Source of the DNA: CALFCE01 sp964411665
GTDB taxonomy: Bacteria; Pseudomonadota; Gammaproteobacteria; Granulosicoccales; Granulosicoccaceae
Length of the DNA stretch: 64,000 nucleotides
Direction: 5' to 3'
NCBI GenBank assembly: GCA_964411665.1
Contig: CAYPMR010000001.1
Location: 94,655-158,654 of the forward strand
Position 1 is the first letter of the stretch, and each line of letters opens with the position of its first letter. Below the pieces are notes generated by a model. That model made no database searches, was not told the origin of the DNA, and was given only the letters and a program-made list of their open reading frames with translations. This document shows, in pieces, positions 53,104 through 61,838 of the stretch. The position numbers were made by a program, and so were the translations under genes.

Positions 53104-53531
53104 CGTTCCAGCTGTTTGGCACGAGCAATAAAAGCATCAAGCATGGTGTCAGCTATTTTGCTAAAAACGGGCTTTATCGCAAGATTCATGGCACCAGACG
53201 CTACTTCAAAGTCCAGATCCAGTTCAACCTTGCACGAATCCTCTGCCAGCGGCTTAAACCGCCATTCGCCGAACAAGGACCTAAATGGGCCATCGACTAG
53301 CTGCAGGGCGATGCGCGACGGCGCTTCCAGGGTATTTTCAGTGACAAAGGTAATCTCACGCACCTTAACGTCAATAGAGACGCTCGCCACTTGTCGGGTG
53401 GAACTCTGCTCAATAATACTGCTGCGACTGCACCAGGGCAGAAAGTTCTGGTAGGCATCCACATCCAGAACCAGCTCATAGAGCTGGGCGGCGGGCTTTG
53501 CTACCAGTGCGCTGCGTCTGACTTCAGTCAT
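53100..53531 (-). CDS. ratA: RatA / ubiquinone-binding START-like protein
   Basis: A 143-residue protein of the polyketide-cyclase (START-like) fold: SALVAKPAAQLYELVLDVDA, YQNFLPWCSRSSII, FRSLFGEWRFKPL, CKVELDLDFE. E. coli RatA was described as blocking 70S assembly, and homologues as CoQ-binding (Coq10). First gene of a two-gene operon divergent from smpB; the convention is kept here. Confidence 0.93.
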   Translation of the reverse strand: MTEVRRSALVAKPAAQLYELVLDVDAYQNFLPWCSRSSIIEQSSTRQVASVSIDVKVREITFVTENTLEAPSRIALQLVDGPFRSLFGEWRFKPLAEDSCKVELDLDFEVASGAMNLAIKPVFSKIADTMLDAFIARAKQLER

Positions 53532-53593
53532 ATCTATTGTTACCGGGCAGGAGTTTGTTTCGGATGAGCTGACAATTAAGATTATAATGGGCC

Positions 53594-54073
53594 ATGGCCA
53601 AAAAGAAGAAAAATAAAGGAGATTCCAGTTCGACTATTGCGCGCAACAAAAAGGCGAGCTTTAACTACAAAATCGAAGAAACCTATGAGGCAGGTTTGGC
53701 TTTGCAGGGATGGGAAGTCAAAAGCATCCGTGCCGGGAGGATACAGCTAACCGATGGGTTCGTACAAATCCACAATATGGAAGCCTGGCTGTACAACTGC
53801 CACATCACCCCACTGGTCTCGGCATCGACCCATCGCACGAACGAATCTACCCGCCGCCGCAAGCTGCTGTTGCACTCCCGGGAACTGGCAAAACTGACAG
53901 GTTTAACCGAGCGCAAAGGCTACACCCTGATTGCCGTTTCAATGTACTGGAAAAGCGGCAAAGTCAAACTTCAGCTTGGACTTGGCAAAGGTAAAAAAGA
54001 ATACGACAAGCGTGCCTCTATTAAAGAACGTGACTGGCAGCGTGACAAGGAACGCAGCATCCGTATCAATTGA
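53594..54073 (+). CDS. smpB: SsrA-binding protein SmpB
   Basis: A 159-residue SmpB for trans-translation: IARNKKASFNYKIEETYEAG, LQGWEVKSIRAGRIQLTDGF, NCHITPL and the end KRASIKERDWQRDKERSIRI. Complete and normal in length. A decayed second copy of its last 30 codons is found 970 bp downstream (55044-55133). tmRNA itself (ssrA) is not in the window. Confidence 0.97.
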   Translation: MAKKKKNKGDSSSTIARNKKASFNYKIEETYEAGLALQGWEVKSIRAGRIQLTDGFVQIHNMEAWLYNCHITPLVSASTHRTNESTRRRKLLLHSRELAKLTGLTERKGYTLIAVSMYWKSGKVKLQLGLGKGKKEYDKRASIKERDWQRDKERSIRIN

Positions 54074-54124
54074 TCGTTAGCCAATTAACTATCCGACGGC
54101 CAACAGCAATTATTTAGTCAGAGT

Positions 54125-55036
54125 TTGATAGTGGATACTGCAAAAACAATGGATGGTCCGGATTGGTTTTTTTTGATCCTGCTCTCCATTCTATGGGGCG
54201 GAGCTTACTTCTTTGCAGGCGTCGCCGTAAACGAATTACCACCCTTAACGGTGGTACTGGCTCGTGTTTTTATAGCCGCCGCCGCACTGCTACCTCTGTT
54301 TTGGTATTTAGGTCATTCACTGCCTAAATCTTTTACTGATTGGCTGCCTTTCTTTGGCATGGGTCTGCTGAACAATGTGCTTCCATTCGGATTGATATTT
54401 GCCGGGCAGACTCAGATCACTGTCGGGCTTTCCGCAATTATTAACGCGATGACACCCCTGTTTACCGTGATTGTGATGGCTGGTTTTCAACAGGAGCGCT
54501 TGACCGTTAATCGCATCATCGGTGTACTGCTGGGTGTCGCAGGTGTTGCTGTGTTGCGTGGGCTCGATGGTCCAGTGGACGCTACACAAACTCTAGGTAT
54601 CGCGCTCTGTCTGGGCGGGGCATTAAGCTATGGATTTGCAGCTCTTTGGGGACGTAAGTATCTCATTGGTGTTCCACCGGTGAAATCCGCTACTTGCCAG
54701 CTTATGTGTTCAACACTCGTTATGGCCGTTCTTGTTGCTCTGGTTGATAGACCCTGGACACTTTCAGCACCGAGTCAGGAAACAGTATGGGCAGTGGTAG
54801 CGCTGGCACTATTCGGAACGGCTTTAGCCTATATCGTTTTTTTCAGAATACTGATTCGCGCCGGAGCAAGTAACGTTATGCTTGTTACGCTGCTTATTCC
54901 AGTAACGGCGCTGATGCTTGGTAGTGTCTTTTTAGGCGAAACAGTCCAGTTAAAGGAAATAGTTGGTGCACTAATAATTGGCACCGGGCTGCTGTTTATC
55001 GATGGCCGACTTATAAATCGAATGATCGGCAAGTAG
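54125..55036 (+). CDS. EamA/DMT-family transporter
   Basis: A 303-residue membrane protein with ten helices in two EamA repeats (LSILWGGAYFFAGVAVNELP for the first, GTALAYIVFFRILIRAGASN for the second), ending with a basic loop. Exporter or importer of small metabolites; substrate unknown. The start is a TTG (54125), GTG (54131) or ATG (54149). The gene lies between intact smpB and a broken smpB tail, which suggests it arrived as a passenger inserted at the smpB 3' end. Confidence 0.9.
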   Translation: MIVDTAKTMDGPDWFFLILLSILWGGAYFFAGVAVNELPPLTVVLARVFIAAAALLPLFWYLGHSLPKSFTDWLPFFGMGLLNNVLPFGLIFAGQTQITVGLSAIINAMTPLFTVIVMAGFQQERLTVNRIIGVLLGVAGVAVLRGLDGPVDATQTLGIALCLGGALSYGFAALWGRKYLIGVPPVKSATCQLMCSTLVMAVLVALVDRPWTLSAPSQETVWAVVALALFGTALAYIVFFRILIRAGASNVMLVTLLIPVTALMLGSVFLGETVQLKEIVGALIIGTGLLFIDGRLINRMIGK

Positions 55037-55043
55037 GAACAGA

Positions 55044-55133
55044 TTCGGCAAAAGTAAAAAGCTATAGAACAAACGAGCGACCATTAAGGAATGTGACTGG
55101 CAGCATGACTAGGAGCCCAGTATTCGGCTTAAT
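55044..55133 (+). pseudogene. Decayed second copy of the smpB 3' end
   Basis: Aligned without gaps to the last 30 codons of smpB (53983-54072 and on), about three in four bases agree. Translation gives FGKSKKL-stop-NKRATIKECDWQHD-stop-EPSIRLN against LGKGKKEYDKRASIKERDWQ of smpB. Two stop codons and no start make it a pseudogene fragment. Confidence 0.85.
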
Positions 55134-55181
55134 AGTAAAAACATAGTAAAAACATGAACTAGAGTAGAAACATGAACTTGA
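55132..55181. repeat. Short tandem duplications, 11 bp x 2 and 18 bp x 2
   Basis: ATAGTAAAAAC at 55132-55142 and 55143-55153, then AGTAAAAACATGAACTAG (55146-55163) followed by AGTAGAAACATGAACTTG (55164-55181). Confidence 0.9.
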
Positions 55182-55234
55182 TCTAAACAGTGTCAAATTA
55201 GATTAAAACTGACTGTCTGGAATCGGTTTCTGTC

Positions 55235-55399
55235 GTGAAAGGCTACCGTAAAATCCGCACCAAACATACGTTTAGCCATAGCAACAAGTTCTACCTCATT
55301 GACTCTCCACTGCGTCACTCGACAGCAAAAAAGAAGATCGAAATACGCACAACGCATGAAGATGGATTCACAGTTTTTTTCGCTGCGAACAAGAATTAA
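55235..55399 (+). pseudogene. Transposase C-terminal remnant
   Basis: From GTG 55235 to TAA 55399 the frame reads VKGYRKIRTKHTFSHSNKFY, then LIDSPLRHSTAKKKIEIRTT and FTVFFAANKN. The order of a His/Ser strand, a Leu-Ser-Ala/Thr-lysine turn and a ..VEIR..-DG-..V.FA strand is that of the small domain at the end of DDE transposases (IS481/ISNCY-like). No catalytic DDE core is present. Call is by pattern only. Confidence 0.45.
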
Positions 55400-55466
55400 C
55401 GGTCTCTGAAGTTACCGAACCGACCAGAAGATTACCGACATCGTTATAGATGTACTCCCTGAGCGC

Positions 55467-56174
55467 CTAAACAGACGCAGTCAAGCCACCATCGACACGT
55501 AGGTTCTGGCCCATAATATAACTGGAGCCTGATCCGATCAGAAATGCAATAGTCTCTGATAGTTCACTGACGTCAGCGTATCTTCCAGCCGGTATACGAG
55601 CAAGGCGATCTTCTTTTTCTGGCAGGCTGTTGATAAATCCGGGCAACACATTGTTCATGCGCACACCGTCTGCCGCGTATTTGTCAGTAAACAACTTTGT
55701 ATAGCCGGCGAGCGCTGCACGAAAGATAGCTGAAGTTGGAAAATCCGGATCCGGTTCAAACGCCGCAAAGGTAGATATATTTACGATTGATCCGGCTTTT
55801 TGATTTTGCATAATTGGCAGTACAAGACGAGTCATGCGCACGACATTCAACATGTAATAGTCCATGCCTAAGTGCCAGTCTTCATCACTAATCTCCATAA
55901 CGGGGCCTTTGGGGCCATGGCCGGTGCAATTCACAACACCATCAATTCGACCAAACTTGTCCATTGCTTGCGAAACAAATTTTTCAAGATCAGCAACTAT
56001 CAGATTTGAGCCTGTAAAGCCGAGACCACCCAGTTCATTTGCGAGTGCTTCACCTTTACCGGAGGAAGACATAACAGCAACGTCATAACCTGTGTCTGAC
56101 AACTTGCGGGCCGCATCGGCTCCGATACCACTGCCACCACCTACGATTAATGCAACGGGTTTATCGCTCATCAA
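55467..56174 (-). CDS. Short-chain dehydrogenase/reductase
   Basis: A 235-residue SDR: cofactor motif VGGGSGIGADAARKL (TGxxxGxG variant with V-G-G-G-S-G-I-G), NCTGHGPKGPV, and the end MGQNLRVDGG. The usual YxxxK catalytic motif is replaced: where Y-x3-K should be, the sequence is AALAGYTKLFTDKYAADGVR (Y-T-K-L), giving Y and K but at an unusual spacing; Y-x-x-x-K must be checked by alignment. Serine before it in ISTFAAFEP. NAD(P)-dependent alcohol/ketone conversion is likely. Separate from the FAD operon. Confidence 0.85.
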   Translation of the reverse strand: MMSDKPVALIVGGGSGIGADAARKLSDTGYDVAVMSSSGKGEALANELGGLGFTGSNLIVADLEKFVSQAMDKFGRIDGVVNCTGHGPKGPVMEISDEDWHLGMDYYMLNVVRMTRLVLPIMQNQKAGSIVNISTFAAFEPDPDFPTSAIFRAALAGYTKLFTDKYAADGVRMNNVLPGFINSLPEKEDRLARIPAGRYADVSELSETIAFLIGSGSSYIMGQNLRVDGGLTASV

Positions 56175-56355
56175 AATTCCTCTGTTTATTACGGTTCAGG
56201 TTTAAAAATAACTATACGCGAGTCAACATAATAATCTGCTTAGTGCTGTTTCTTATCATCAACAACAGTCATTTGTGCCAGGCCACTGTACCCCAGGTCA
56301 ACCGAAGTTGACGGTTTAACAGGAAAAAGTCGCGATGTTAGGTAATGCATCGCAA

Positions 56356-57576
56356 CTAAATGATCGCTTTCTCGATGATTGGTGTGTTGTTAATTATGCG
56401 CTCAAAATTAAACGGACTCAGATCCAGACTGCGATACTCGCCATGAACCAACATTTCCGCTGTGCCACGCCCCATAGCCGGTGACTGTTGCAGACCATGT
56501 CCGGAAAATCCGTTCAGAAAATAGAAATTCTCTACTTCTGTATGCGGCCCCATGATCGCGTTATGATCAAACGTGTTATATGCATAGTGGCCGGCCCACT
56601 CACTGGTGACTTTGATCGACTCGAATTGTGGAATGCGAGTAGCAAGAATGGGCCAGACATGGTCCTGCCATATGGAGTGATCCATGATGAAGTCATCGTA
56701 ATCTACTGCAGGGTCAATTTCAGAGTGACCACCACATTGGTACGTGCCGCTCCCGTTTTCACGTACATGCACACCGGATGGATCTATGGTTAACGGTAAG
56801 TCGCGATCAAGTGGTTGCTCTGCAGAAAATACCCAGGAGTATCGCTTGCGCGGTTCAACCGGTACTTCAATACCTGCCATTTGAGCGGTTCGAGCTGCGC
56901 GCGGGCCTGATGTGTTGAGCACTTTTCCACATGAGATCACCTCACCCGACTTAAGCGTAACGCTCTCGACTTTAGTACCGGCAACATTCTTATTAATTGC
57001 TACAACTTCATTCTGAATGTATTCAACACCGCGTTCACGGGATATTCGTCGCCACCAGTCAAACACAGCAGAACCGTCCCAGTAACCCTCATCAACAGTG
57101 TTAATAGAGCCCATAACTATATCGTCTACGTTATAGAACGGGTAATTTTCTGTTATTTGTTCCGGGGTCATTAACTGCGTTGCAGCACCGGCGGCGAGTT
57201 GTACCTGTTGGCTTTCTCGCAACACATTGGCAAAGCCCTCATTGTCAGCCAGATACATATAACCAAAACTGCGAATTGACAGCTCGGGCACGCGATCATC
57301 ACCACCCATGTAGGCACGTATATTTTTAACAAAATCTGCTGCGAATTGAGAAATACGAACGTTCAATTCTGTACTGAACTGTTGACGCATACATGAATTT
57401 GTATGTGTCGTGGAGCAGGCAGCATAAGTGGTGTCTCTTTCAACCACCAATATTCGACCGTCGAAGTCTTTATTGTCAGTCAGAAACCACGCCGCTGACG
57501 CACCCATGATTGCACCACCAACAATCACAATATCGTAGCTCGACTGTTTAGGCGATTCAGTGTGCTCTATGCTCAT
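56356..57576 (-). CDS. FAD-dependent amine/amino acid oxidase (DAO family)
   Basis: A 406-residue flavoenzyme: dinucleotide motif IVGGAIMGASAAWFL, then SCMRQQFSTELN and FGYMYLA, C-terminal GFSGHGLQQSPAMGRGTAEML. The family includes sarcosine oxidase, dimethylglycine dehydrogenase and D-amino acid dehydrogenase. Its start overlaps the hyuB-like gene by 4 bases and it ends the operon hyuA-hyuB-FAD enzyme. It may oxidise the N-methyl or amino acid released by hydantoinase action. Confidence 0.88.
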   Translation of the reverse strand: MSIEHTESPKQSSYDIVIVGGAIMGASAAWFLTDNKDFDGRILVVERDTTYAACSTTHTNSCMRQQFSTELNVRISQFAADFVKNIRAYMGGDDRVPELSIRSFGYMYLADNEGFANVLRESQQVQLAAGAATQLMTPEQITENYPFYNVDDIVMGSINTVDEGYWDGSAVFDWWRRISRERGVEYIQNEVVAINKNVAGTKVESVTLKSGEVISCGKVLNTSGPRAARTAQMAGIEVPVEPRKRYSWVFSAEQPLDRDLPLTIDPSGVHVRENGSGTYQCGGHSEIDPAVDYDDFIMDHSIWQDHVWPILATRIPQFESIKVTSEWAGHYAYNTFDHNAIMGPHTEVENFYFLNGFSGHGLQQSPAMGRGTAEMLVHGEYRSLDLSPFNFERIINNTPIIEKAII

Positions 57577-59282
57577 AGGGTTTCTCCTTTGCGTGCCAGC
57601 TCGGCGACTTCTGCTATTAATTTATCAGATAAGCCGTAGTCTTTTTTTGCAATGTCGGCAGAAATATAGCCGTACAGTAAATCCTTTTTTACGGCTTCAA
57701 CATCGCGTTGCTCGGGTTTTCCATAACCGGCACCACCCGGAAATGCCAACATGACTTTGCGCCCGTGAGGCACAAATTGTTTGCCTTTACCGCGCATAGC
57801 TGTACCGTCGTCCTGCGCTATTGTTGTAGTGCCGCCATCCAGACCGCCCTGTCTGCCGCGCGCCGGATGATCGACTCGATCGAACATAGCCTGGAAGTCA
57901 AACTCGTGGCCCACGCGTGCACCCACTTCCATGTACTGACCAAGGCCACCGCGTTGTTTACCAGAACCGCCGCTGTCGGGACGAAGTTCTTTGCGCCAGA
58001 TAATCACGGGGCCCGCATGTTCGGTAGCTTCAATTGGCATGGTCATCACACCTGATGGAAAGGCAGTTGCATTCAGGCCATCGTGTTCAGGGCGCGCACC
58101 TGCGCCACCGGAGTTAAACGTCAGCACTTCTGAACGAACGGCATCTTCAGGGGGCTCTTCGTCGGTTCGTGGTCGCAGTGATACCTGAAAATTGCACAGA
58201 CAGCCAGCACCTTCGGCAGGTACCACACCGGGTAGAATTTTATCCAGTGCGTTGTAGACGGCATCCGGTACAAAGTGTCCGACAATATGCCGAAGGGCTA
58301 CCGGCGCAGGATGCACCGCGTTAACAATAGTATTTTCAGGAGCGATAATTTCAAACGGCTCAAGCGATGCAGCGTTGTTGGGAATTTCAGGTGCTATGGC
58401 ACACTTTAATGCATAACAGGAATAAGCTTTTGCATACACCAGTGGACAGTTAATACCCTTTTTATCCACCCCTGACGAACCTTCAAAGTCAGAGATAATT
58501 CGATCTGCCTCAATAGTTAATTTAACTTTTAACGTAATAGGTACTGCAAAGCCATCCACTGTCATTTCACCCGTAGCTGTCTTGCGCGGCAAGGCATTAA
58601 TGCATTCAAGTGTTGCCCGCCTTGAGTTGTCCAGAATAAACTCTGCAATATTTTCTAAATCATCCAGTTTAAATTCCTGCATCATATCGATCAGTCGTCG
58701 ATGGCCGATCTCATTACAGGTAGCCAGAGCGTACATGTCACCGATAAGCTGGTCCGGTTCGCGCACGTTGCCACGAACGATTCTAATTAGTGACTGATCA
58801 ACATCTGCGCGTTCAGCAAACTTCATGATCGGGATATAAAGACCTTCTTCATAGACGCTGTTTGCGTCAGCCCCAAAGCCACGGCCACCGATATCGACAA
58901 TGTGTGCTGTACAGGCGAAAAAACCCACCAGTTTTTCTTTGTGAAACGAGGGACTAACCATGGTGATGTCATGCAGGTGACCTGTTCCTTCCCAGGGGTC
59001 GTTAGTAATATACACATCACCTTCAAATATATTCTCACGGCCTATGCGGCGAATGAAGTGTCCGACGGCATCTGCCATAGCATTCACATGACCGGGTGTG
59101 CCGGTCACTGCCTGTGCAAGCATCTGCCCCTGCAAGTCGTACACACCTGCAGATAAATCACCGGCCTCACGAACAGAAGTTGAAAAGGCGGTTCGAACCA
59201 GTGCCTGTGCCTGCTCTTCGACCACAGAGATCAGCCGGTTCCACATGACCTGATACGAAACCTGAGAATGAAGTGTGCCCAT
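57573..59282 (-). CDS. Hydantoinase B / oxoprolinase family subunit
   Basis: A 569-residue HyuB-type protein: WNRLISVVEEQAQALVRTAF at the start, ITNDPWEGTGHLHDITMVSP, GVDKKGINCPLVYAKAYSCY, NSGGAGARPEHDGLNATAFP and a C-terminal GGAGYGKPEQRD. It works with HyuA as an ATP-dependent hydantoinase, N-methylhydantoinase, oxoprolinase or acetone/acetophenone carboxylase. The gene directly follows the hyuA-like gene without a gap. Which of these reactions cannot be told. Confidence 0.93.
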   Translation of the reverse strand: MGTLHSQVSYQVMWNRLISVVEEQAQALVRTAFSTSVREAGDLSAGVYDLQGQMLAQAVTGTPGHVNAMADAVGHFIRRIGRENIFEGDVYITNDPWEGTGHLHDITMVSPSFHKEKLVGFFACTAHIVDIGGRGFGADANSVYEEGLYIPIMKFAERADVDQSLIRIVRGNVREPDQLIGDMYALATCNEIGHRRLIDMMQEFKLDDLENIAEFILDNSRRATLECINALPRKTATGEMTVDGFAVPITLKVKLTIEADRIISDFEGSSGVDKKGINCPLVYAKAYSCYALKCAIAPEIPNNAASLEPFEIIAPENTIVNAVHPAPVALRHIVGHFVPDAVYNALDKILPGVVPAEGAGCLCNFQVSLRPRTDEEPPEDAVRSEVLTFNSGGAGARPEHDGLNATAFPSGVMTMPIEATEHAGPVIIWRKELRPDSGGSGKQRGGLGQYMEVGARVGHEFDFQAMFDRVDHPARGRQGGLDGGTTTIAQDDGTAMRGKGKQFVPHGRKVMLAFPGGAGYGKPEQRDVEAVKKDLLYGYISADIAKKDYGLSDKLIAEVAELARKGETL

Positions 59283-61373
59283 CTACAGAAGCTCCTGTTT
59301 GTTTGACACCATATCGATGCAGCCATCTGACTGGCGTATAGCACGCCTGCTCGACGGTACGATAATCGTAGTTTCATCTTCAGTAATGGCAGCAGGGCCT
59401 GCTACTGTCTGGCCGGTTTGCACTGAATTGCGAAGGACTACACGGGTAGAGACTAACTCACCCACTGCAGAATCAAACATTTGCCTTTCGTTTGCAGCGA
59501 CCGCTTCATCTGTTTGGTTGGCAAGCTCAAGCGTTGCCACTGCCTGCGGAGGTGTTGTGGCATTCACGGCCCACACGGTAATCTCTACATCCATGCCTGC
59601 TACCGGACGCCCAAAAAGTTTGGTGTAGTCCTCTTCGAACAGTTTTTGAAATGTTTCTGCTTCAGGATTACGCGCCTGATCTGCGCTTAAAGTGATGGGT
59701 ATCTCCCAGCCCTGACCGGTGTAGCGCATGTAGACTTTAAAATCAGATAGTATCTCTGCCGTTGCATCGCAATTACGCACAAAACCTGTTGCCTCAGTCT
59801 GTAGTTCATTGAGTAATTGCGTTATTTTTTTGGGCTCAAAATCAGATAGTTTCATATAAACGGATCGATTGGCCTCAAAGCTAAATGGTGCGCGCAAAAA
59901 ACCAATTGCAGAACCGACACCAGCACCTGGTGGCACCAACATGCGATCAACTCCCAGTTTCTCGCACAGCCGACCGGCATGTAATGGTGCCGCGCCACCA
60001 AATGCGATCATTGTGTATTCGGATAAGTCTTCACCGTTTTCAACCGCATGAACGCGAGCGGCGTTTGCCATATTCTCATCAACCACTTCAGCAAGGCCAA
60101 AGGCCGCCGTTTGAGAATCCATATCCAGCGTTTTGCCAAGTACCTCGGTTAGTGCATTGTTAGAATCCGCTTTGTTCAGTTTGATGGTGCCGCCTGCAAA
60201 GTTGTCCGCATCGAGTTTACCCAGCACCAGATCGGCGTCGGTGACGGCGGGCTTGTGTCCACCGCGCCCGTAGCACGCAGGACCGGGTTCAGAACCCGCG
60301 GATTCAGGGCCAACGCGAATTTGTCGCATGGAATCCACGTGCGCCAGGGAACCACCGCCTGCGCCAATCTCTACCATGTCAATGACTGGAATTGAAATAG
60401 GCATACCAGAGCCTTTTTTAAATCGGTAAGTACGCGCCACCTCAAATACACGGCTGGTCTTTGGCATTTGATTTTTAATCAGACAAATTTTAGCTGTTGT
60501 GCCACCCATATCGAAAGACAGCACTTTATCGAGTCCATAACGCGCTGCGATGTTGGCGGCAAATACAGCCCCGCCAGCCGGCCCCGATTCAACCAGCCGT
60601 ACCGGAAACTCTGCTGCACTATCGATTGAAATAATTCCACCACCAGAGTGCATCAGGAAAATACTGCAATCGACACCTTCATGGCGCAAGCGACCTTCGA
60701 GCCTGCTGAGATAAGACTTCATTAAAGGTTTAATGTAAGCGTTGGCAACCACGGTGTTAAAGCGTTCGTACTCACGCATTTGTGGTGACACTTCACACGA
60801 CAATGACACCATGACATTCGGCAATCGCTTTGCCAGAACATCACGCACCATCTTCTCGTGTTTATCATTGGCGTAAGAATGTATAAGACCAACAGCAACG
60901 CTTTCATAACCGGCATCCGCAATCTGATCAGCAAGAAGCTCTATCTCTGCCAGATCAAGATCAATCAATATATTACCCAACGCGTCTACGCGTTCTTCTA
61001 CCGTATAGCGCATGTTGCGTGGTAGCAGCGGTGTCGGCAGATTCAGATTAAGATCGTATTGTTCAAAACGGGATTCCGTGCGCATCTCAATTACGTCACG
61101 AAAACCGCGCGTTGTAATCAATGCGGTTTTAGCGCCTCGACGTTCAATCAACGCGTTGGTGGCAAGCGTAGTGCCATGGATGATTTGCGTAATATCGCTG
61201 TTTTTAATGTTTGCCTTTTCGCACACTTGATGCAAACCATCGAGGATTGCGTTTTCAGGTGCAGCGTAAGTCGTTAGCACTTTGGCTGAGTACTGTCGGG
61301 AGTCGACTTCAAGCACAACGTCAGTGAAGGTACCGCCGATGTCGACACCGAGGCGGGCTGGTGACTGGCGCAT
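59283..61373 (-). CDS. Hydantoinase A / oxoprolinase family subunit
   Basis: A 696-residue ATP-binding subunit: LGVDIGGTFTDVVLE, HGTTLATNALIERRGAKTAL, TRGFRDVIEMRTESRFEQYD, VESGPAGGAVFAA, DMGGTTAKICLI and AFGGAAPLHAGRL, all standard for HyuA. Start at ATG 61373, with AGGA 8 bases upstream; the longer frame to 61418 is not supported by a ribosome binding site. First gene of the operon, divergent from the LysR gene. Confidence 0.94.
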   Translation of the reverse strand: MRQSPARLGVDIGGTFTDVVLEVDSRQYSAKVLTTYAAPENAILDGLHQVCEKANIKNSDITQIIHGTTLATNALIERRGAKTALITTRGFRDVIEMRTESRFEQYDLNLNLPTPLLPRNMRYTVEERVDALGNILIDLDLAEIELLADQIADAGYESVAVGLIHSYANDKHEKMVRDVLAKRLPNVMVSLSCEVSPQMREYERFNTVVANAYIKPLMKSYLSRLEGRLRHEGVDCSIFLMHSGGGIISIDSAAEFPVRLVESGPAGGAVFAANIAARYGLDKVLSFDMGGTTAKICLIKNQMPKTSRVFEVARTYRFKKGSGMPISIPVIDMVEIGAGGGSLAHVDSMRQIRVGPESAGSEPGPACYGRGGHKPAVTDADLVLGKLDADNFAGGTIKLNKADSNNALTEVLGKTLDMDSQTAAFGLAEVVDENMANAARVHAVENGEDLSEYTMIAFGGAAPLHAGRLCEKLGVDRMLVPPGAGVGSAIGFLRAPFSFEANRSVYMKLSDFEPKKITQLLNELQTEATGFVRNCDATAEILSDFKVYMRYTGQGWEIPITLSADQARNPEAETFQKLFEEDYTKLFGRPVAGMDVEITVWAVNATTPPQAVATLELANQTDEAVAANERQMFDSAVGELVSTRVVLRNSVQTGQTVAGPAAITEDETTIIVPSSRRAIRQSDGCIDMVSNKQELL

Positions 61374-61838
61374 CTGGGTTTTCCTGTGTTGGTTAGGTGG
61401 CATTGTCGGTGTCCGCATTCACAGTTCATACAAAAGCATTAAGCTGCGGTTGACAGCAGGCTAGCAAAAACCGATCATTTATATAAATTACTTTATTTTA
61501 TTTATTTAATAAATTTATTGAATGATAGCCGAATGGCTATCAAGAACTGGCAGGTAGAGCCAAAAAATCTTGGACTCCGGCGGATCAGGGATCTAACGAC
61601 ATCAACCTGCTCTAGATACTCTGCAGCGCGCCCCTCCACTGGCCTGGCAGCCTATCAATTTCTTATGCCGGTATCGCTTCGAGGGATGATCTGAGGTTCA
61701 TCCAAATCGTAAAAATGGCAACAAAACTGGCGCAATCTGATTCGAAATGCAGGGGAATGACCGTCTAGTCGGCCAATTCCTTACTGCACCTTTTCGGGCG
61801 GTTGGACCAAAATAACCAAGAACCAATCACGGAAAGCT
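61374..61838. other. Divergent promoter region of hydantoinase operon and LysR gene
   Basis: The part near the operon start (61470-61530) is very AT-rich (TTTATTTTATTTATTTAATA), suitable for promoters and LysR binding. I see no RNA or protein gene. Confidence 0.5.
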
